From NCBI RefSeq assembly GCF_009184865.1, contig NZ_CP045096.1:806001-870000 (forward strand): a stretch of DNA of 64,000 bases, read 5' to 3'. Source of the stretch: Streptomyces phaeolivaceus. GTDB taxonomy: Bacteria; Actinomycetota; Actinomycetes; Streptomycetales; Streptomycetaceae. A program made the translations under genes and the position numbers. Positions 9,338-17,684 of this stretch are shown here, piece after piece. The notes beneath the pieces were generated by a model. The model made no database searches. It saw only the letters and a program-made list of their open reading frames with translations, and had not been told where the DNA came from. The number at the start of each line of letters is the position of its first letter. Positions within the stretch are counted from its first letter, which is position 1.

Positions 9338-10180
9338 TCAGTCGACGAACAGTCCGCGCGCGGCGGCCCGCGCGTCGAACTCCTCCAGAGGGGCCTGGGC
9401 CTCCGGGAGGGCGTCGCACATCGCCTCCAGCAGGACCTGGCCCAGCAGCATCGGGGCGCTGACGGTGTCGAAGACCAGACCGGTGCCCACGGCGGCCGGG
9501 AGCAGCAGATCGCTGTGGGCGGCGACCGGGGCGAAGGTGCCGTCCGCGACGGTCACCACCGTGAGCCCGGCGGCGCGGGCGTGGGCGAGGGCGTCGAGGA
9601 GTTCCCTCGGGTGGCGGGGCAGCGCGAAGCAGAGCAGCGCGCTCGCCCCGGCCCGCCGGGCCGTGTCGATGCGGTCGGCGAGCAGGGAGCCGCCCTCGTC
9701 GAGGAGCCGTACGTCGGTGTGGACCTTCGCCGCGAAGTAGGCGAAGCCGCGTGCCGGGGCGGCGGAGGCGCGCAGCCCGAGCACCGGCAGCGGCCGGGAG
9801 GCGGCGAGCAACCGGCCCGCGCGTTCGACCGGTTCGGGGTCGGTGAGCAGGGACGCCAGATGCGTCAGATTGTCGATCTCGGCCTGCACGGCACGCTGGT
9901 ACGGATTGGCCGACCGCTCGACGATGCCGTGCCCGGTGGGTGCGACCGCCCGCAGCCGGTCGCGCAGGGCCGGATAGCCGTCGAAGCCGAGGGCGACCGC
10001 GAAGCGGGTCACCGACGGCTGACTGACCCCGGCCAGTCGGGCCAGTTCCACACTCGACAGATAGGGCACGTCCGCCGCCTGCCGTACCAGGCAGTGCGCG
10101 ATACGGCGCTGTGTCGGGGTGAGCCGGCGCCCCTCGAAGAGCTGCTGCAACCGTGCGGCGGCGCCGACGGCGTCCGTCAT
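9338..10180 (-). CDS. RpiR/MurR-family transcriptional regulator (HTH + SIS)
   Basis: 280-residue regulator with an N-terminal HTH_6 domain (TPTQRRIAHCLV ... LARLAGVSQPSVTRFAVALGF, about 20-65) and a C-terminal SIS sugar-isomerase-like effector domain (about 115-260, including the GTGLVFDTVSAP segment). RpiR proteins usually sense phosphosugars, but in Streptomyces they also sit beside amino-acid and amine catabolic genes. It lies downstream of, and on the same strand as, the betaine-type ABC importer (123-bp gap), making it the obvious candidate regulator of that operon and the divergent lyase operon. Confidence 0.88.
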   Translation of the reverse strand: MTDAVGAAARLQQLFEGRRLTPTQRRIAHCLVRQAADVPYLSSVELARLAGVSQPSVTRFAVALGFDGYPALRDRLRAVAPTGHGIVERSANPYQRAVQAEIDNLTHLASLLTDPEPVERAGRLLAASRPLPVLGLRASAAPARGFAYFAAKVHTDVRLLDEGGSLLADRIDTARRAGASALLCFALPRHPRELLDALAHARAAGLTVVTVADGTFAPVAAHSDLLLPAAVGTGLVFDTVSAPMLLGQVLLEAMCDALPEAQAPLEEFDARAAARGLFVD

Positions 10181-10303
10181 CTGGTCCCCCAGCCGGTGGT
10201 CGTGCTCGGTCCCCTCCCCCCGCCCGGCGGTGCGCGTGGTCGGTGCGCGGTGCCGGGCGGGAGCGGGGGCGGACGGTGATGGCGTGGCCTGCCGACCCCG
10301 GGG

Positions 10304-11239
10304 TCAGCTGACGAGGCCGGTGGACGACAGCCAGTCCTTGGCGACGGTGTCGGCGTCCTCCTTGTCGTTGACCAGCTTCTTCATCATGTCCAGCAGGTCC
10401 TCGGTGGTGAGCTTGGCGGAGACGGCGTTGAGCGCCTCCTTCGCCTTGTCGTTCACCGCCTCCTTGTAGACGAGGGGGGTGACGTTCTGCGAGGAGAAGA
10501 GGTTCTTCGGGTCCTCCAGGACCACCAGCTTGTCCGCGACGATGGCGGGGTCGGTGGTGTACAGGTTGGCGGCCTGCACCTTGTTGTCCTTCAGCAGCTT
10601 CACCAGGGTGGTCTGGGCGCCCGCGTCGAGCGGCTGGAACTTCCCGAACTTGACGCCGTAGACCTTCTCCAGGCCGACGCCGCCCTGGGTGCGGGTCTTG
10701 AACTCGGACCCGGCGCCGATGATCAGATCGCCCGCGACCGGCTTGAGGTCGGCGAGGGTCTTGAGGTCGTACTTGGCGGCGGTCTCGGCGGTGACGGTCA
10801 CCGAGTCCTTGTCCTCGGCGGCGGCGGAGTCGAGGATCTCCACCGACGAGGGGAGTTTCTCCTTCAGTTCGGCGTTGACGTCCGCGGTGCTCGTCGCGGT
10901 GCTGTTCTTGTCGACCGCCACCGACAGCAGGGCGCCGTTGTACTCGGGGAAGACACCGATGCCGCCCTTGACGACCTGGTCGTAGTAGACCTCGCGGGCC
11001 CCGATGTTGAATTTCCGGGTCACCTTCAGGCCCTTGCTCTCCAGGGCCTGCGAGTAGATCTCGGCGAGCAGCTGGTTCTCGGGGAAGTTCGCGGAACCGA
11101 CGACGATGGTCTTGCCGCTGTCGCTGTCGCCGCCGCTGCCGGTCAGCGGGTTGTCGTCACTGTCGCCGCCACCGCCGCAGGCGGTCAGGGTGAGTGCGGT
11201 GATCAGGCCGAACGCGGCGCCTCTGTACATGCCTCGCAT
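10304..11239 (-). CDS. Glycine betaine/choline-type ABC transporter substrate-binding lipoprotein (OpuCC-like)
   Basis: 311-residue lipoprotein: signal MRGMYRGAAFGLITALTL followed by lipobox LTAC (Cys21), then a type-II periplasmic-binding fold of the OpuAC/ProX family with characteristic segments (VGSANFPENQLLAEIYSQ, FPEYNGALLSVA, LYTTDPAIV). Such proteins hold a quaternary ammonium group in an aromatic cage; members of this family bind glycine betaine, choline, carnitine or, in EgtU, ergothioneine. Last gene of the importer operon, 77 bp after the preceding permease. AGAGAGGA precedes the ATG. Confidence 0.92.
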   Translation of the reverse strand: MRGMYRGAAFGLITALTLTACGGGGDSDDNPLTGSGGDSDSGKTIVVGSANFPENQLLAEIYSQALESKGLKVTRKFNIGAREVYYDQVVKGGIGVFPEYNGALLSVAVDKNSTATSTADVNAELKEKLPSSVEILDSAAAEDKDSVTVTAETAAKYDLKTLADLKPVAGDLIIGAGSEFKTRTQGGVGLEKVYGVKFGKFQPLDAGAQTTLVKLLKDNKVQAANLYTTDPAIVADKLVVLEDPKNLFSSQNVTPLVYKEAVNDKAKEALNAVSAKLTTEDLLDMMKKLVNDKEDADTVAKDWLSSTGLVS

Positions 11240-11316
11240 GGGTTTTCCTCTCTGGCGAGCCCGGGGGCTCGAAAGAACTCAGTACGTCCGTACTCGGGAA
11301 CTTGCTGTCCGGGAAT

Positions 11317-12006
11317 TCAGGACTTCGCCGTCGAGACCCTGAGACCCGGTGAGACGACGACGCGCCGGAGCGCGGTGAACACGACCTGCACGACGAGCGC
11401 GAGGGCGACGACGACCGCGGAGCCGCCGATGACCAGCCCGTAGTCGTTGCGGGAGAGTCCGTCGACGATGTAGCGGCCGAGGCCGCCGAGGCCGGGGTAG
11501 GCGGCGACGGTCGCGGTGGCCACCACCTGGATCGCGGCGACCCGCAGTCCGAGGAGGATCAGCGGCAGCGCCATCGGCACCTCGACCCGGATCAGGACCT
11601 CCCACTCGGTCATGCCGACCCCGCGCGCGGCGTCCCGGGTGGCGGGGTCCACGCCCCGTACGCCCTCGAAGGTGTTGATGAGGATCGGCGGTACCGCGAG
11701 CGCGACCAGGGCGACCAGGACGGGCGTGGTGCTGAGCCCGGCGAGGGTGACCACGAGGACGACCAGGCCGAAGGTGGGGATGGCGCGGGCGAGGTTCGCC
11801 ACGCTGGCCACCGCGAAGGCGCCCCGGCCGGTGTGTCCGACGAGCAGCCCGAACGCCAGCCCGATGAGGGCCGCGAACAGCAACGACAGTCCGCTGTAGG
11901 TGAGATGCTCCACCAGCCGGCTCGGGATGCCCTCGTCGCCGTGCCACTGCGCCGAGGACGTCAGCCAGTCCCCCACGAGCTCCATCTGGTTGAGGAAGTC
12001 GTTCAT
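11317..12006 (-). CDS. OpuC-type ABC transporter permease (second permease of the operon)
   Basis: 229-residue inner-membrane permease with about five or six helices and the BPD_transp_1 EAA loop (EGVRGVDPATRDAARGVGMT) that contacts the ATPase. Its ATG overlaps the stop of the upstream permease by four bases (ATGA), indicating translational coupling. It pairs with the next permease as a heterodimeric channel for a quaternary amine. Confidence 0.92.
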   Translation of the reverse strand: MNDFLNQMELVGDWLTSSAQWHGDEGIPSRLVEHLTYSGLSLLFAALIGLAFGLLVGHTGRGAFAVASVANLARAIPTFGLVVLVVTLAGLSTTPVLVALVALAVPPILINTFEGVRGVDPATRDAARGVGMTEWEVLIRVEVPMALPLILLGLRVAAIQVVATATVAAYPGLGGLGRYIVDGLSRNDYGLVIGGSAVVVALALVVQVVFTALRRVVVSPGLRVSTAKS

Positions 12007-12668
12007 GCCGACCTCACCTTGTTCCGGGACCACGGGGTGAGCAGCCGCTGCGCCAGGACCAGCAGCGCGTCGGTGGTGAGCGCGAGCAGCATGATCAGGA
12101 GGATCGCGGTGACGATCGGGGTGGGGAAGTCGAGTTGGAGGCCGCGGGTGATGTAGTAGCCGAGGCCGCCCTGCCCGATCAGCTGTCCCACGGCGACGAG
12201 ACTGATGGACGACACGGCGGCGACGCGTACGCCGGCGATGACGACGGGGACGGCGATCGGCAACTCGACCTGCGCGACCCGGCGTACGGCGCCGAATCCC
12301 ATCGCGGTGGCCGCGAGCCGTACCGGTTCGGGGACCGAGGCGAGGCCGTCGACCACGTTGGGCACCAGCACCGACAGGGTGTAGAGCGTCAGCGGGATCA
12401 TCACGGTCTGTTCGGTCAGTCCGGTGTAGCGGACGAAGATCATGAACAGGGCGAGCGACGGGATCGAGTACAGGATGTTCGACACGGTCAGCACCGGCGG
12501 GTAGAGCCAGCGCCAGCGGTGGCACGCGATGCCGAGCGGTACGGAGATGATCAGTCCGAACAGCACCGGCAGCAGGCCGAGTCTGAGGTGGATGCCGGTG
12601 TACTCGGCGAGTTCGGCCGTGTGGTCGGCTATCCACTGCCACCGGATCAGCGGTTCGTCGTCACTCAT
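12003..12668 (-). CDS. OpuC-type ABC transporter permease (first permease of the operon)
   Basis: 221-residue permease of the same family as its neighbour, with the hydrophobic core SNILYSIPSLALFMIF and EAA-loop sequence ASVPEPVRLAATAMGFGAVR. The start overlaps the ATPase stop by four bases. Together with the second permease, the ATPase and the lipoprotein it forms a complete importer. Confidence 0.92.
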   Translation of the reverse strand: MSDDEPLIRWQWIADHTAELAEYTGIHLRLGLLPVLFGLIISVPLGIACHRWRWLYPPVLTVSNILYSIPSLALFMIFVRYTGLTEQTVMIPLTLYTLSVLVPNVVDGLASVPEPVRLAATAMGFGAVRRVAQVELPIAVPVVIAGVRVAAVSSISLVAVGQLIGQGGLGYYITRGLQLDFPTPIVTAILLIMLLALTTDALLVLAQRLLTPWSRNKVRSA

Positions 12669-13969
12669 CGTTCACCGCCGCCCCGGGAGTCGGCGGGCGC
12701 CGACTTCTCCACGGCCGGGGCGGGCTCGGTCGCCTCGGACTCGGCCGGCTCGGCGGCGGTCGCCTCGGACTCGGTCGGCTCGGCGGCGGCCGGCTCGGAC
12801 TCGGCCGACTCGGCGGCAGTCGTCTCGGACTCGGCCGGCTCGGCGGCGGTCGCTTCGGCGGCGGTCGTCTCCGCCGTCCGTTTCGCGGTGGCCGCCGTGG
12901 TGGAGACTTCGTGCGCGTCCGCGACGCCCGCGACCGCGCCCCGCGCGTCGACGGCGATCGCGAGGCGGGCGGGTGACAGGAGGGCCGAGTCGAGGGCGGC
13001 CCGTGCGGAGTCGCCGACCAGGCTGAAGGTGTGGCCGAGCGGGGTCAGGGGCGCGTCCGCGAGGGTGCCGGTGTCCGGCAGTCCGGCGGCGGCCACCCAG
13101 CCGAGCGGCCGGCGGTCCTCGTCGACGACCAGTACCCAGGGCGCGTCCGCCGCCCGCGCCTCGGCGACGGACGAGCTGGCCGGTAGCACCGGGCCGTCGC
13201 GCAGCGGCAGTTCGGCCGCGTCGACGAAGGAGAGCCGGCGGATGCCCCGGTCCTGGCCCACGAAGTCGGCCACGAAGTCGTCGGCCGGATCGGCGAGCAG
13301 CCGCTCGGGCGTGTCGAACTGGGCGAGTTTGCCGCCGGTCCGGAAAACGGCGATGTTGTCGCCGAGTTTGATCGCCTCGTCGATGTCATGGGTGACGAAC
13401 ACGATCGTCTTGTGCAATTCCTTCTGCAGCCGGATGAACTCGGCCTGCAGTTCCGCCCGTACGATCGGGTCGACCGCGCTGAACGGTTCGTCCATCAGCA
13501 GCACGGGCGGGTCGGCGCCCAGCGCCCTGGCCACCCCGACGCGCTGCTGCTGGCCGCCGGAGAGCTGGTTCGGATAGCGCTTGGCCATGTCGGCGGGCAG
13601 ACCGACCAGCTCGAGCAGCTCCGCCGCCCGGGACCGCGCCTTCTTCTTGCCCCACCCCAACAGCAGGGGAACGGTGGCTATGTTGTCCAGGATGGTGCGG
13701 TGCGGGAACAGTCCCGCGTGCTGGATCACATAGCCGATGCCCCGGCGCAGCTCGGGCGCGTTGACCTCCCGGATGTCCCGGCCGCGCAGGCTCACCGTGC
13801 CGGAGGTCGGCTCCACCATGCGGTTGATCATGCGCAGGGTGGTGGTCTTGCCGCAGCCGGAAGGACCGACCAGCACCGTGATGCCACCCTCGGCCAGCTC
13901 CAGCGACAGGTTGTCCACCGCTGTTGTGCCGTTGGGATAACTTTTTCTCACCGCGTCGAATCTGATCAA
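12665..13969 (-). CDS. OpuC-type ABC transporter ATP-binding protein with CBS-like region and repetitive acidic tail
   Basis: 434-residue ATPase. Walker A GPSGCGKTT, signature LSGGQQQRVG, Walker B VLLMDEPFSAVD and the switch His (VFVTHD) are all intact. Residues about 245-345 look like the CBS region that senses ionic strength in OpuA/OpuC ATPases. The last roughly 90 residues are unusual: an Ala/Glu/Ser/Thr tail with a ten-residue unit of the type TAAEPAESEA repeated four times, encoded by an exact 30-bp tandem repeat. First gene of the importer operon, reading away from the divergent lyase operon. Confidence 0.93.
   Translation of the reverse strand: MIRFDAVRKSYPNGTTAVDNLSLELAEGGITVLVGPSGCGKTTTLRMINRMVEPTSGTVSLRGRDIREVNAPELRRGIGYVIQHAGLFPHRTILDNIATVPLLLGWGKKKARSRAAELLELVGLPADMAKRYPNQLSGGQQQRVGVARALGADPPVLLMDEPFSAVDPIVRAELQAEFIRLQKELHKTIVFVTHDIDEAIKLGDNIAVFRTGGKLAQFDTPERLLADPADDFVADFVGQDRGIRRLSFVDAAELPLRDGPVLPASSSVAEARAADAPWVLVVDEDRRPLGWVAAAGLPDTGTLADAPLTPLGHTFSLVGDSARAALDSALLSPARLAIAVDARGAVAGVADAHEVSTTAATAKRTAETTAAEATAAEPAESETTAAESAESEPAAAEPTESEATAAEPAESEATEPAPAVEKSAPADSRGGGER
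12731..12850. repeat. Four tandem 30-bp units inside the ABC ATPase gene
   Basis: Units at 12731-12760, 12761-12790, 12791-12820 and 12821-12850 share the pattern cgcctcggactcggccggct followed by cggcggcggt with only a few substitutions. They encode the acidic ten-residue repeats in the C-terminal tail of the ATPase, so copy number could change without a frameshift. Confidence 0.9.
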
Positions 13970-14040
13970 GACTGCCCCTTACCCGACTGCATATGGCCAT
14001 TCAGAGTCGTCGGTGAGTGAATGACAGTCAATGGAATTCC

Positions 14041-14062
14041 GTGAACGGCACGTTACGTTCAC
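14041..14062. promoter_or_regulatory. Inverted repeat in the divergent importer/lyase promoter region
   Basis: GTGAACG (14041-14047) and CGTTCAC (14056-14062) form a perfect 7-bp inverted repeat with an 8-bp spacer. It lies 71 bp before the importer ATPase start and 92 bp before the cyclodeaminase-like start, well placed for a shared operator. The RpiR protein encoded at 9338-10180 is the natural candidate, which is inference only. Confidence 0.55.
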
Positions 14063-14153
14063 ACTACGCCGGGCCGGAGATGCCCATTGATGATCGCTTT
14101 GTTCTCTATTTCCCCTTTCATAATGGGGCGGCTCAGACATAGGGAGACACCCC

Positions 14154-15155
14154 ATGCAACCGGTCTGGTTCAGCTTTCTGAACGGCTCGGACATCGCCCG
14201 GCTCGAACTGACCGACACCGAGATACTCGACGCCGTCGAGGACGGGCTGCGCGCCCAGGGCCTCGGGAAGACGGTCGTCGAGCCACGCGTCCATCTCGTG
14301 CCCGACCCCGCCTTCAACGGCCACTTCAACGTCCTGCGCGGCTACGTCGCCCCGCTCGCCCTGGCCGGCGTCAAGATCGTGGGCGACTACGTCGGCAACT
14401 ACGAACAGGGCCTGCCCTCCGAGATGGCGCTGCTCAACCTGTTCGACCCGCGCACCGGAATGCCGGTGGCCGTGGTGGACGCCACCGCCCTGACCGAGAT
14501 GCGCACCGGCGCGCTGACCGCCCTCGGGGCACGCCATCTGGCACGCCCGGACGCCAAGGTGCTCGGCCACATCGGCGCCCGCGCCACCTCGTACTGGAAC
14601 GTCCGGCTGCTCGACCGGCTCTTCGACCTCACCGAGATCCGGGTCCACTCGCGCCGCCCCGAGAGCCGTGCCGCCTTCGCCGAGCGGCTGGAACGGGAGC
14701 TGGGCAAGCCGGTGATCGTGACCGACGACTGGCGGAGCTGTGTCGAGGACGCGGACATCGTGGTGGAGGCGTCCCGGCTGGAGCGGCCGGAGCCGCTGCT
14801 GCGGACCGAGTGGATCGCTCCCGGCGCCCTGGTCGTGCCCTACGGGACGAACAGCGCGGTCGAGCTGAGCCTCACCGACATCATGGACAAGATCGTCGTC
14901 GACGACTGGGGGCAGGCCCACGCCGGACCGTTCGGCGCCCTGCGCGCGCACGTCGACTCCGGCAGGCTCGACGAGACCACTCTGCACGGGGAGTTGGGCG
15001 AGATCGTCGCCGGTCTCAAGCCCGGCCGGGAGAGCCCCGACGAGACGAACCTGTTCTGGCACCGGGGCCTGTCCCTGTCGGACATCGCGCTGGGCGCCGC
15101 CATGCTCCGCAAGGCCGAGGAGCGCGGCCTCGGCCAGAGGCTGCGGTTCTCGTGA
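14154..15155 (+). CDS. Ornithine cyclodeaminase / mu-crystallin family oxidoreductase
   Basis: 333-residue Rossmann-type protein of the OCD family. The conserved early arginine/lysine region, the substrate-loop segment TALTEMRTGALTALGARHLA and the GHIGARATSYWNVRLL nucleotide-binding turn identify the family. The fingerprint is GHIGAR rather than the usual GxGxQA, so true ornithine-to-proline activity is doubtful; family members also reduce imines or act as alanine and pyrroline-2-carboxylate dehydrogenases. First gene of a tightly coupled three-gene operon; AGGGAGA precedes the ATG. Confidence 0.85.
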   Translation: MQPVWFSFLNGSDIARLELTDTEILDAVEDGLRAQGLGKTVVEPRVHLVPDPAFNGHFNVLRGYVAPLALAGVKIVGDYVGNYEQGLPSEMALLNLFDPRTGMPVAVVDATALTEMRTGALTALGARHLARPDAKVLGHIGARATSYWNVRLLDRLFDLTEIRVHSRRPESRAAFAERLERELGKPVIVTDDWRSCVEDADIVVEASRLERPEPLLRTEWIAPGALVVPYGTNSAVELSLTDIMDKIVVDDWGQAHAGPFGALRAHVDSGRLDETTLHGELGEIVAGLKPGRESPDETNLFWHRGLSLSDIALGAAMLRKAEERGLGQRLRFS

Positions 15156-16717
15156 CGGGGACCGCCGAGGGTGCGGAGGCCGTCGTCGACGGGCGGACAC
15201 TGTCGTACGACGAGGTCGTGGCCGTCGCCCGTCACGGAGCCCCGGTCGTCCTCGCGGACGAGGTGCTCCCCCGGCTGACCCGCGACCGGGCCGTGGTCGA
15301 GGACGTCGTCGACCACGGGGTGCCGACGTACGGCCTGACGACGGGCCTCGGCGCCCGCTCCTCGTACGCGCTGCCGCGCGAGGAGCTGGAGGCGTTCAGT
15401 GTCCGCACGGTCCGGGGGCGGGCCCACGCGGTCGGCGATCCGCTGCCGGTGCCCGTCGTACGGGCCGCGCTCCTCGCCCGGGTCAACGGCATCGCGGGCG
15501 GCGGCAGCGGGGTGCGGGCCGAGGTGCCGCGGCTGCTGGTGGACATGCTGAACGCGCGGGTGCATCCGGTGATCCCGGAGGTCGGGTCGATCGGGGCGTC
15601 CGATCTGTGCCAGATGGCCCATGTGGGGCTGGTCGTCATCGGGGAGGGCGAGGCCGAGTACGGCGGCGAGGTGCTCGACGGTGCCACGGCCCTGCGGCGG
15701 GCCGGGCTCGCCCCCGTCGGGCTGGGGCCGAGGGACGGGCATGTGCTGTGCGGCGCGAGCCCGCTGGCGGCCGGGCACGGCGCTCTCGTCCTGCACGAGA
15801 CGGCCGCCGTCCTCGCGCTGGCGCAGGCGGTCACGGCACTCACGTACGAGGGCTTCCGGGCCAACACCAGTCCGCTCGACGCGCGGGTACTGGCGCTGCG
15901 CCCCGCCCCCGGCCAGTCCCGCGCGGCGCGGGCGCTGCTCGCCCTGCTGGACGGCGGGGAGCTGACCGACCCGGGCAACGCGCGGCGCGTCCAGGACCCC
16001 GTCAGCCTCCGCTGCACGGCCCAGGTGCACGGGGCCGCGTACGCGGCGCTGGACTTCGCCGCCGCCGCGCTGGACCCCGAGCTGAACGGCTGCGGCGACA
16101 ACCCGGTGGTCCTCGCCGACCCGGACGAGATCCTCTCCTCCGGCAACTTCCACACCCCGGCGCTGGCGCTCGCCCTCGACACGCTCGCGCTGGCGCTGAC
16201 CCAGACCGCGGCCGTCTCCGCCGAGCGCATGCGCCGGCTGCTCGACCCCGCCGTCAGCGGACTGCCGGCGAACCTGTCGCCGTACGGTCCGGAGCGGTCG
16301 GGTTTCGCGCCGCTGACCAAGACGGCGCAGGCGCTCGTCGCGGAGATCCGCATGCTGTCCGTGCCGGTCTCCACCGACCCGCGCCATGGCGCGGCGGCCG
16401 TGGAGGACGACTCGACCAACGCGTCCCTGGGCGCCCGGCGGCTGACGACGACGCTCACCAGGCTGCGGCAGGTGCTCGCCGTGGAGGCCGTGGTCGCCGC
16501 GCAGGCGGTGGATCTGGCGGCACCGGCCGTACTGGGGCGCGGACCGGAGTTCCTGCGGGGCGCGATCCGGGCAGTTGTTCCCCGCCTGGACGACGACCGG
16601 CCGTGCGGGGTGGACGTGGAGCGGGTGCGCCGCGACATCCTGGAGTCGGACGATGTCCGGAGCACCCTGCGCTCCCTGTCCGGGGAAGCGTCGGCCTTCG
16701 TGGAAGGAGCGGCATGA
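15152..16717 (+). CDS. Histidine ammonia-lyase family protein lacking the canonical MIO Ala-Ser-Gly triad
   Basis: 521-residue member of the aromatic amino-acid lyase fold. Landmarks of histidine ammonia-lyase are kept: YGLTTGLG (active-site Tyr), the RAHAVGDPLP selectivity loop with its His, QDPVSLRCTAQVHGA (substrate-binding Arg) and GNFHTPALALALD. At the cofactor site, however, the usual GASGDL reads Gly148-Ala149-Ser150-Asp151-Leu, so the glycine of the self-cyclising Ala-Ser-Gly is deleted. Either the MIO forms differently or the enzyme works without it, as proposed for ergothionase, a relative that eliminates trimethylamine. GTG at 15152 overlaps the upstream stop by four bases. Confidence 0.85.
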   Translation: MTGTAEGAEAVVDGRTLSYDEVVAVARHGAPVVLADEVLPRLTRDRAVVEDVVDHGVPTYGLTTGLGARSSYALPREELEAFSVRTVRGRAHAVGDPLPVPVVRAALLARVNGIAGGGSGVRAEVPRLLVDMLNARVHPVIPEVGSIGASDLCQMAHVGLVVIGEGEAEYGGEVLDGATALRRAGLAPVGLGPRDGHVLCGASPLAAGHGALVLHETAAVLALAQAVTALTYEGFRANTSPLDARVLALRPAPGQSRAARALLALLDGGELTDPGNARRVQDPVSLRCTAQVHGAAYAALDFAAAALDPELNGCGDNPVVLADPDEILSSGNFHTPALALALDTLALALTQTAAVSAERMRRLLDPAVSGLPANLSPYGPERSGFAPLTKTAQALVAEIRMLSVPVSTDPRHGAAAVEDDSTNASLGARRLTTTLTRLRQVLAVEAVVAAQAVDLAAPAVLGRGPEFLRGAIRAVVPRLDDDRPCGVDVERVRRDILESDDVRSTLRSLSGEASAFVEGAA

Positions 16718-17619
16718 CCAACTGCGACGTGCACCAGCATCTGTGGACCCCCTCGCTGGTGACGGCCCTGCGGTCACGCCGCGAACCACCGTTCCTGGAC
16801 GGCTGGACCCTCCACCTCGACGGCGAGCCGCCCTTCCGGCTGCCGCCCGCCGACCACGACATCGCCCGCCGTACGGAGGTGGCCGGCGCCGACGGCCTGG
16901 GCCGGGCCCTCGTCTCGCTCTCCTCCCCGATCGGGGTGGAGTGGCTGCCCGCGACCGAGGCCCGCCCCCTGCTCGACGCCTACCACGAGGGGGCGGCGGG
17001 GCTGCCCGAACCGTTCGGCGCCTGGGCCGCCGCCTGTGTCCGGGACGTGGACGCCAAGGCGACCGCCGAGGACCTCGACCGGGGCTTCGTCGGCCTCCAG
17101 CTCCCGGCGGACGCCCTCGTCGACGCGGCCGGCTACGACCGCTGCGCCCCGCTCCTCGACCTCCTCGAAGAGCGCGATCTGCCGCTGTTCGTGCACCCGG
17201 GGCCCGCTCCGGGCGGCGCCGGAGGGCCCGGCTGGTGGCCCGCGATGGTCCCGTACGTGGAGCAGATGCACTCGGCCTGGTTCGCCTTCCGTGCCTTCGG
17301 CCGCCCCCGCCATCCCCGGCTGCGGGTCTGCTTCGCCCTGCTGGCCGGGCTCGCCCCGCTGCACGGGGAGCGGTTCGCCGCCCGTGGCGGCGGCGCCGAC
17401 ACCGGAGCGGACCCGGGTGTCTTCGTGGAGACGTCCTCCTACGGCCCGACCGCCGTCGAGGCCGTGGTCCGGGCCCTCGGTGTGGACGCCGTCGTCCAGG
17501 GCTCCGACCGCCCCTACGCCGAGCCCCCGCAGCAGCCCGGCTTCGGCCTGGGCGGGGCGGCGGCGTACGCCTTCCGCATCACCAATCCACGACGCCTGCT
17601 CACCGGCACGGACGGCTGA
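16714..17619 (+). CDS. Amidohydrolase-superfamily protein (amidohydrolase_2 type)
   Basis: 301-residue TIM-barrel metal-dependent hydrolase. The HxH metal motif is at residues 5-7 (DVHQHLWTP), a third His in LPLFVHPG and the catalytic-type Asp in VVQGSDRPYAEP. Start ATG overlaps the lyase stop by four bases, so it is translationally coupled as the last gene of the operon. It probably processes the product of the lyase-like enzyme; the hydrolysed or decarboxylated substrate is unknown. Confidence 0.85.
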   Translation: MTNCDVHQHLWTPSLVTALRSRREPPFLDGWTLHLDGEPPFRLPPADHDIARRTEVAGADGLGRALVSLSSPIGVEWLPATEARPLLDAYHEGAAGLPEPFGAWAAACVRDVDAKATAEDLDRGFVGLQLPADALVDAAGYDRCAPLLDLLEERDLPLFVHPGPAPGGAGGPGWWPAMVPYVEQMHSAWFAFRAFGRPRHPRLRVCFALLAGLAPLHGERFAARGGGADTGADPGVFVETSSYGPTAVEAVVRALGVDAVVQGSDRPYAEPPQQPGFGLGGAAAYAFRITNPRRLLTGTDG

Positions 17620-17635
17620 CACCGGAAGACCGGAA

Positions 17636-17666
17636 GGGGGCACGGGCTCCGCGAGCCCGTGCCCCC
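17636..17666. terminator. Strong bidirectional hairpin terminator between convergent genes
   Basis: A perfect 14-bp stem (arms 17636-17649 and 17653-17666, left arm beginning GGGGGCACGG) closes a 3-base loop. It lies 17 bp after the amidohydrolase stop and 19 bp from the stop of the opposite-strand peptidase gene, as expected for a shared terminator. Confidence 0.85.
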
Positions 17667-17684
17667 TCCTCCCCTGCCCCCCGC

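Noticed and set aside
12731..12850. CRISPR-like repeat array
   Set aside because: Units are contiguous without spacers and lie in frame within the ATPase gene.
9311..17619. Ordinary histidine-utilisation (hut) locus
   Set aside because: No urocanase, imidazolonepropionase or formiminoglutamase genes, and the lyase has a disrupted MIO triad.
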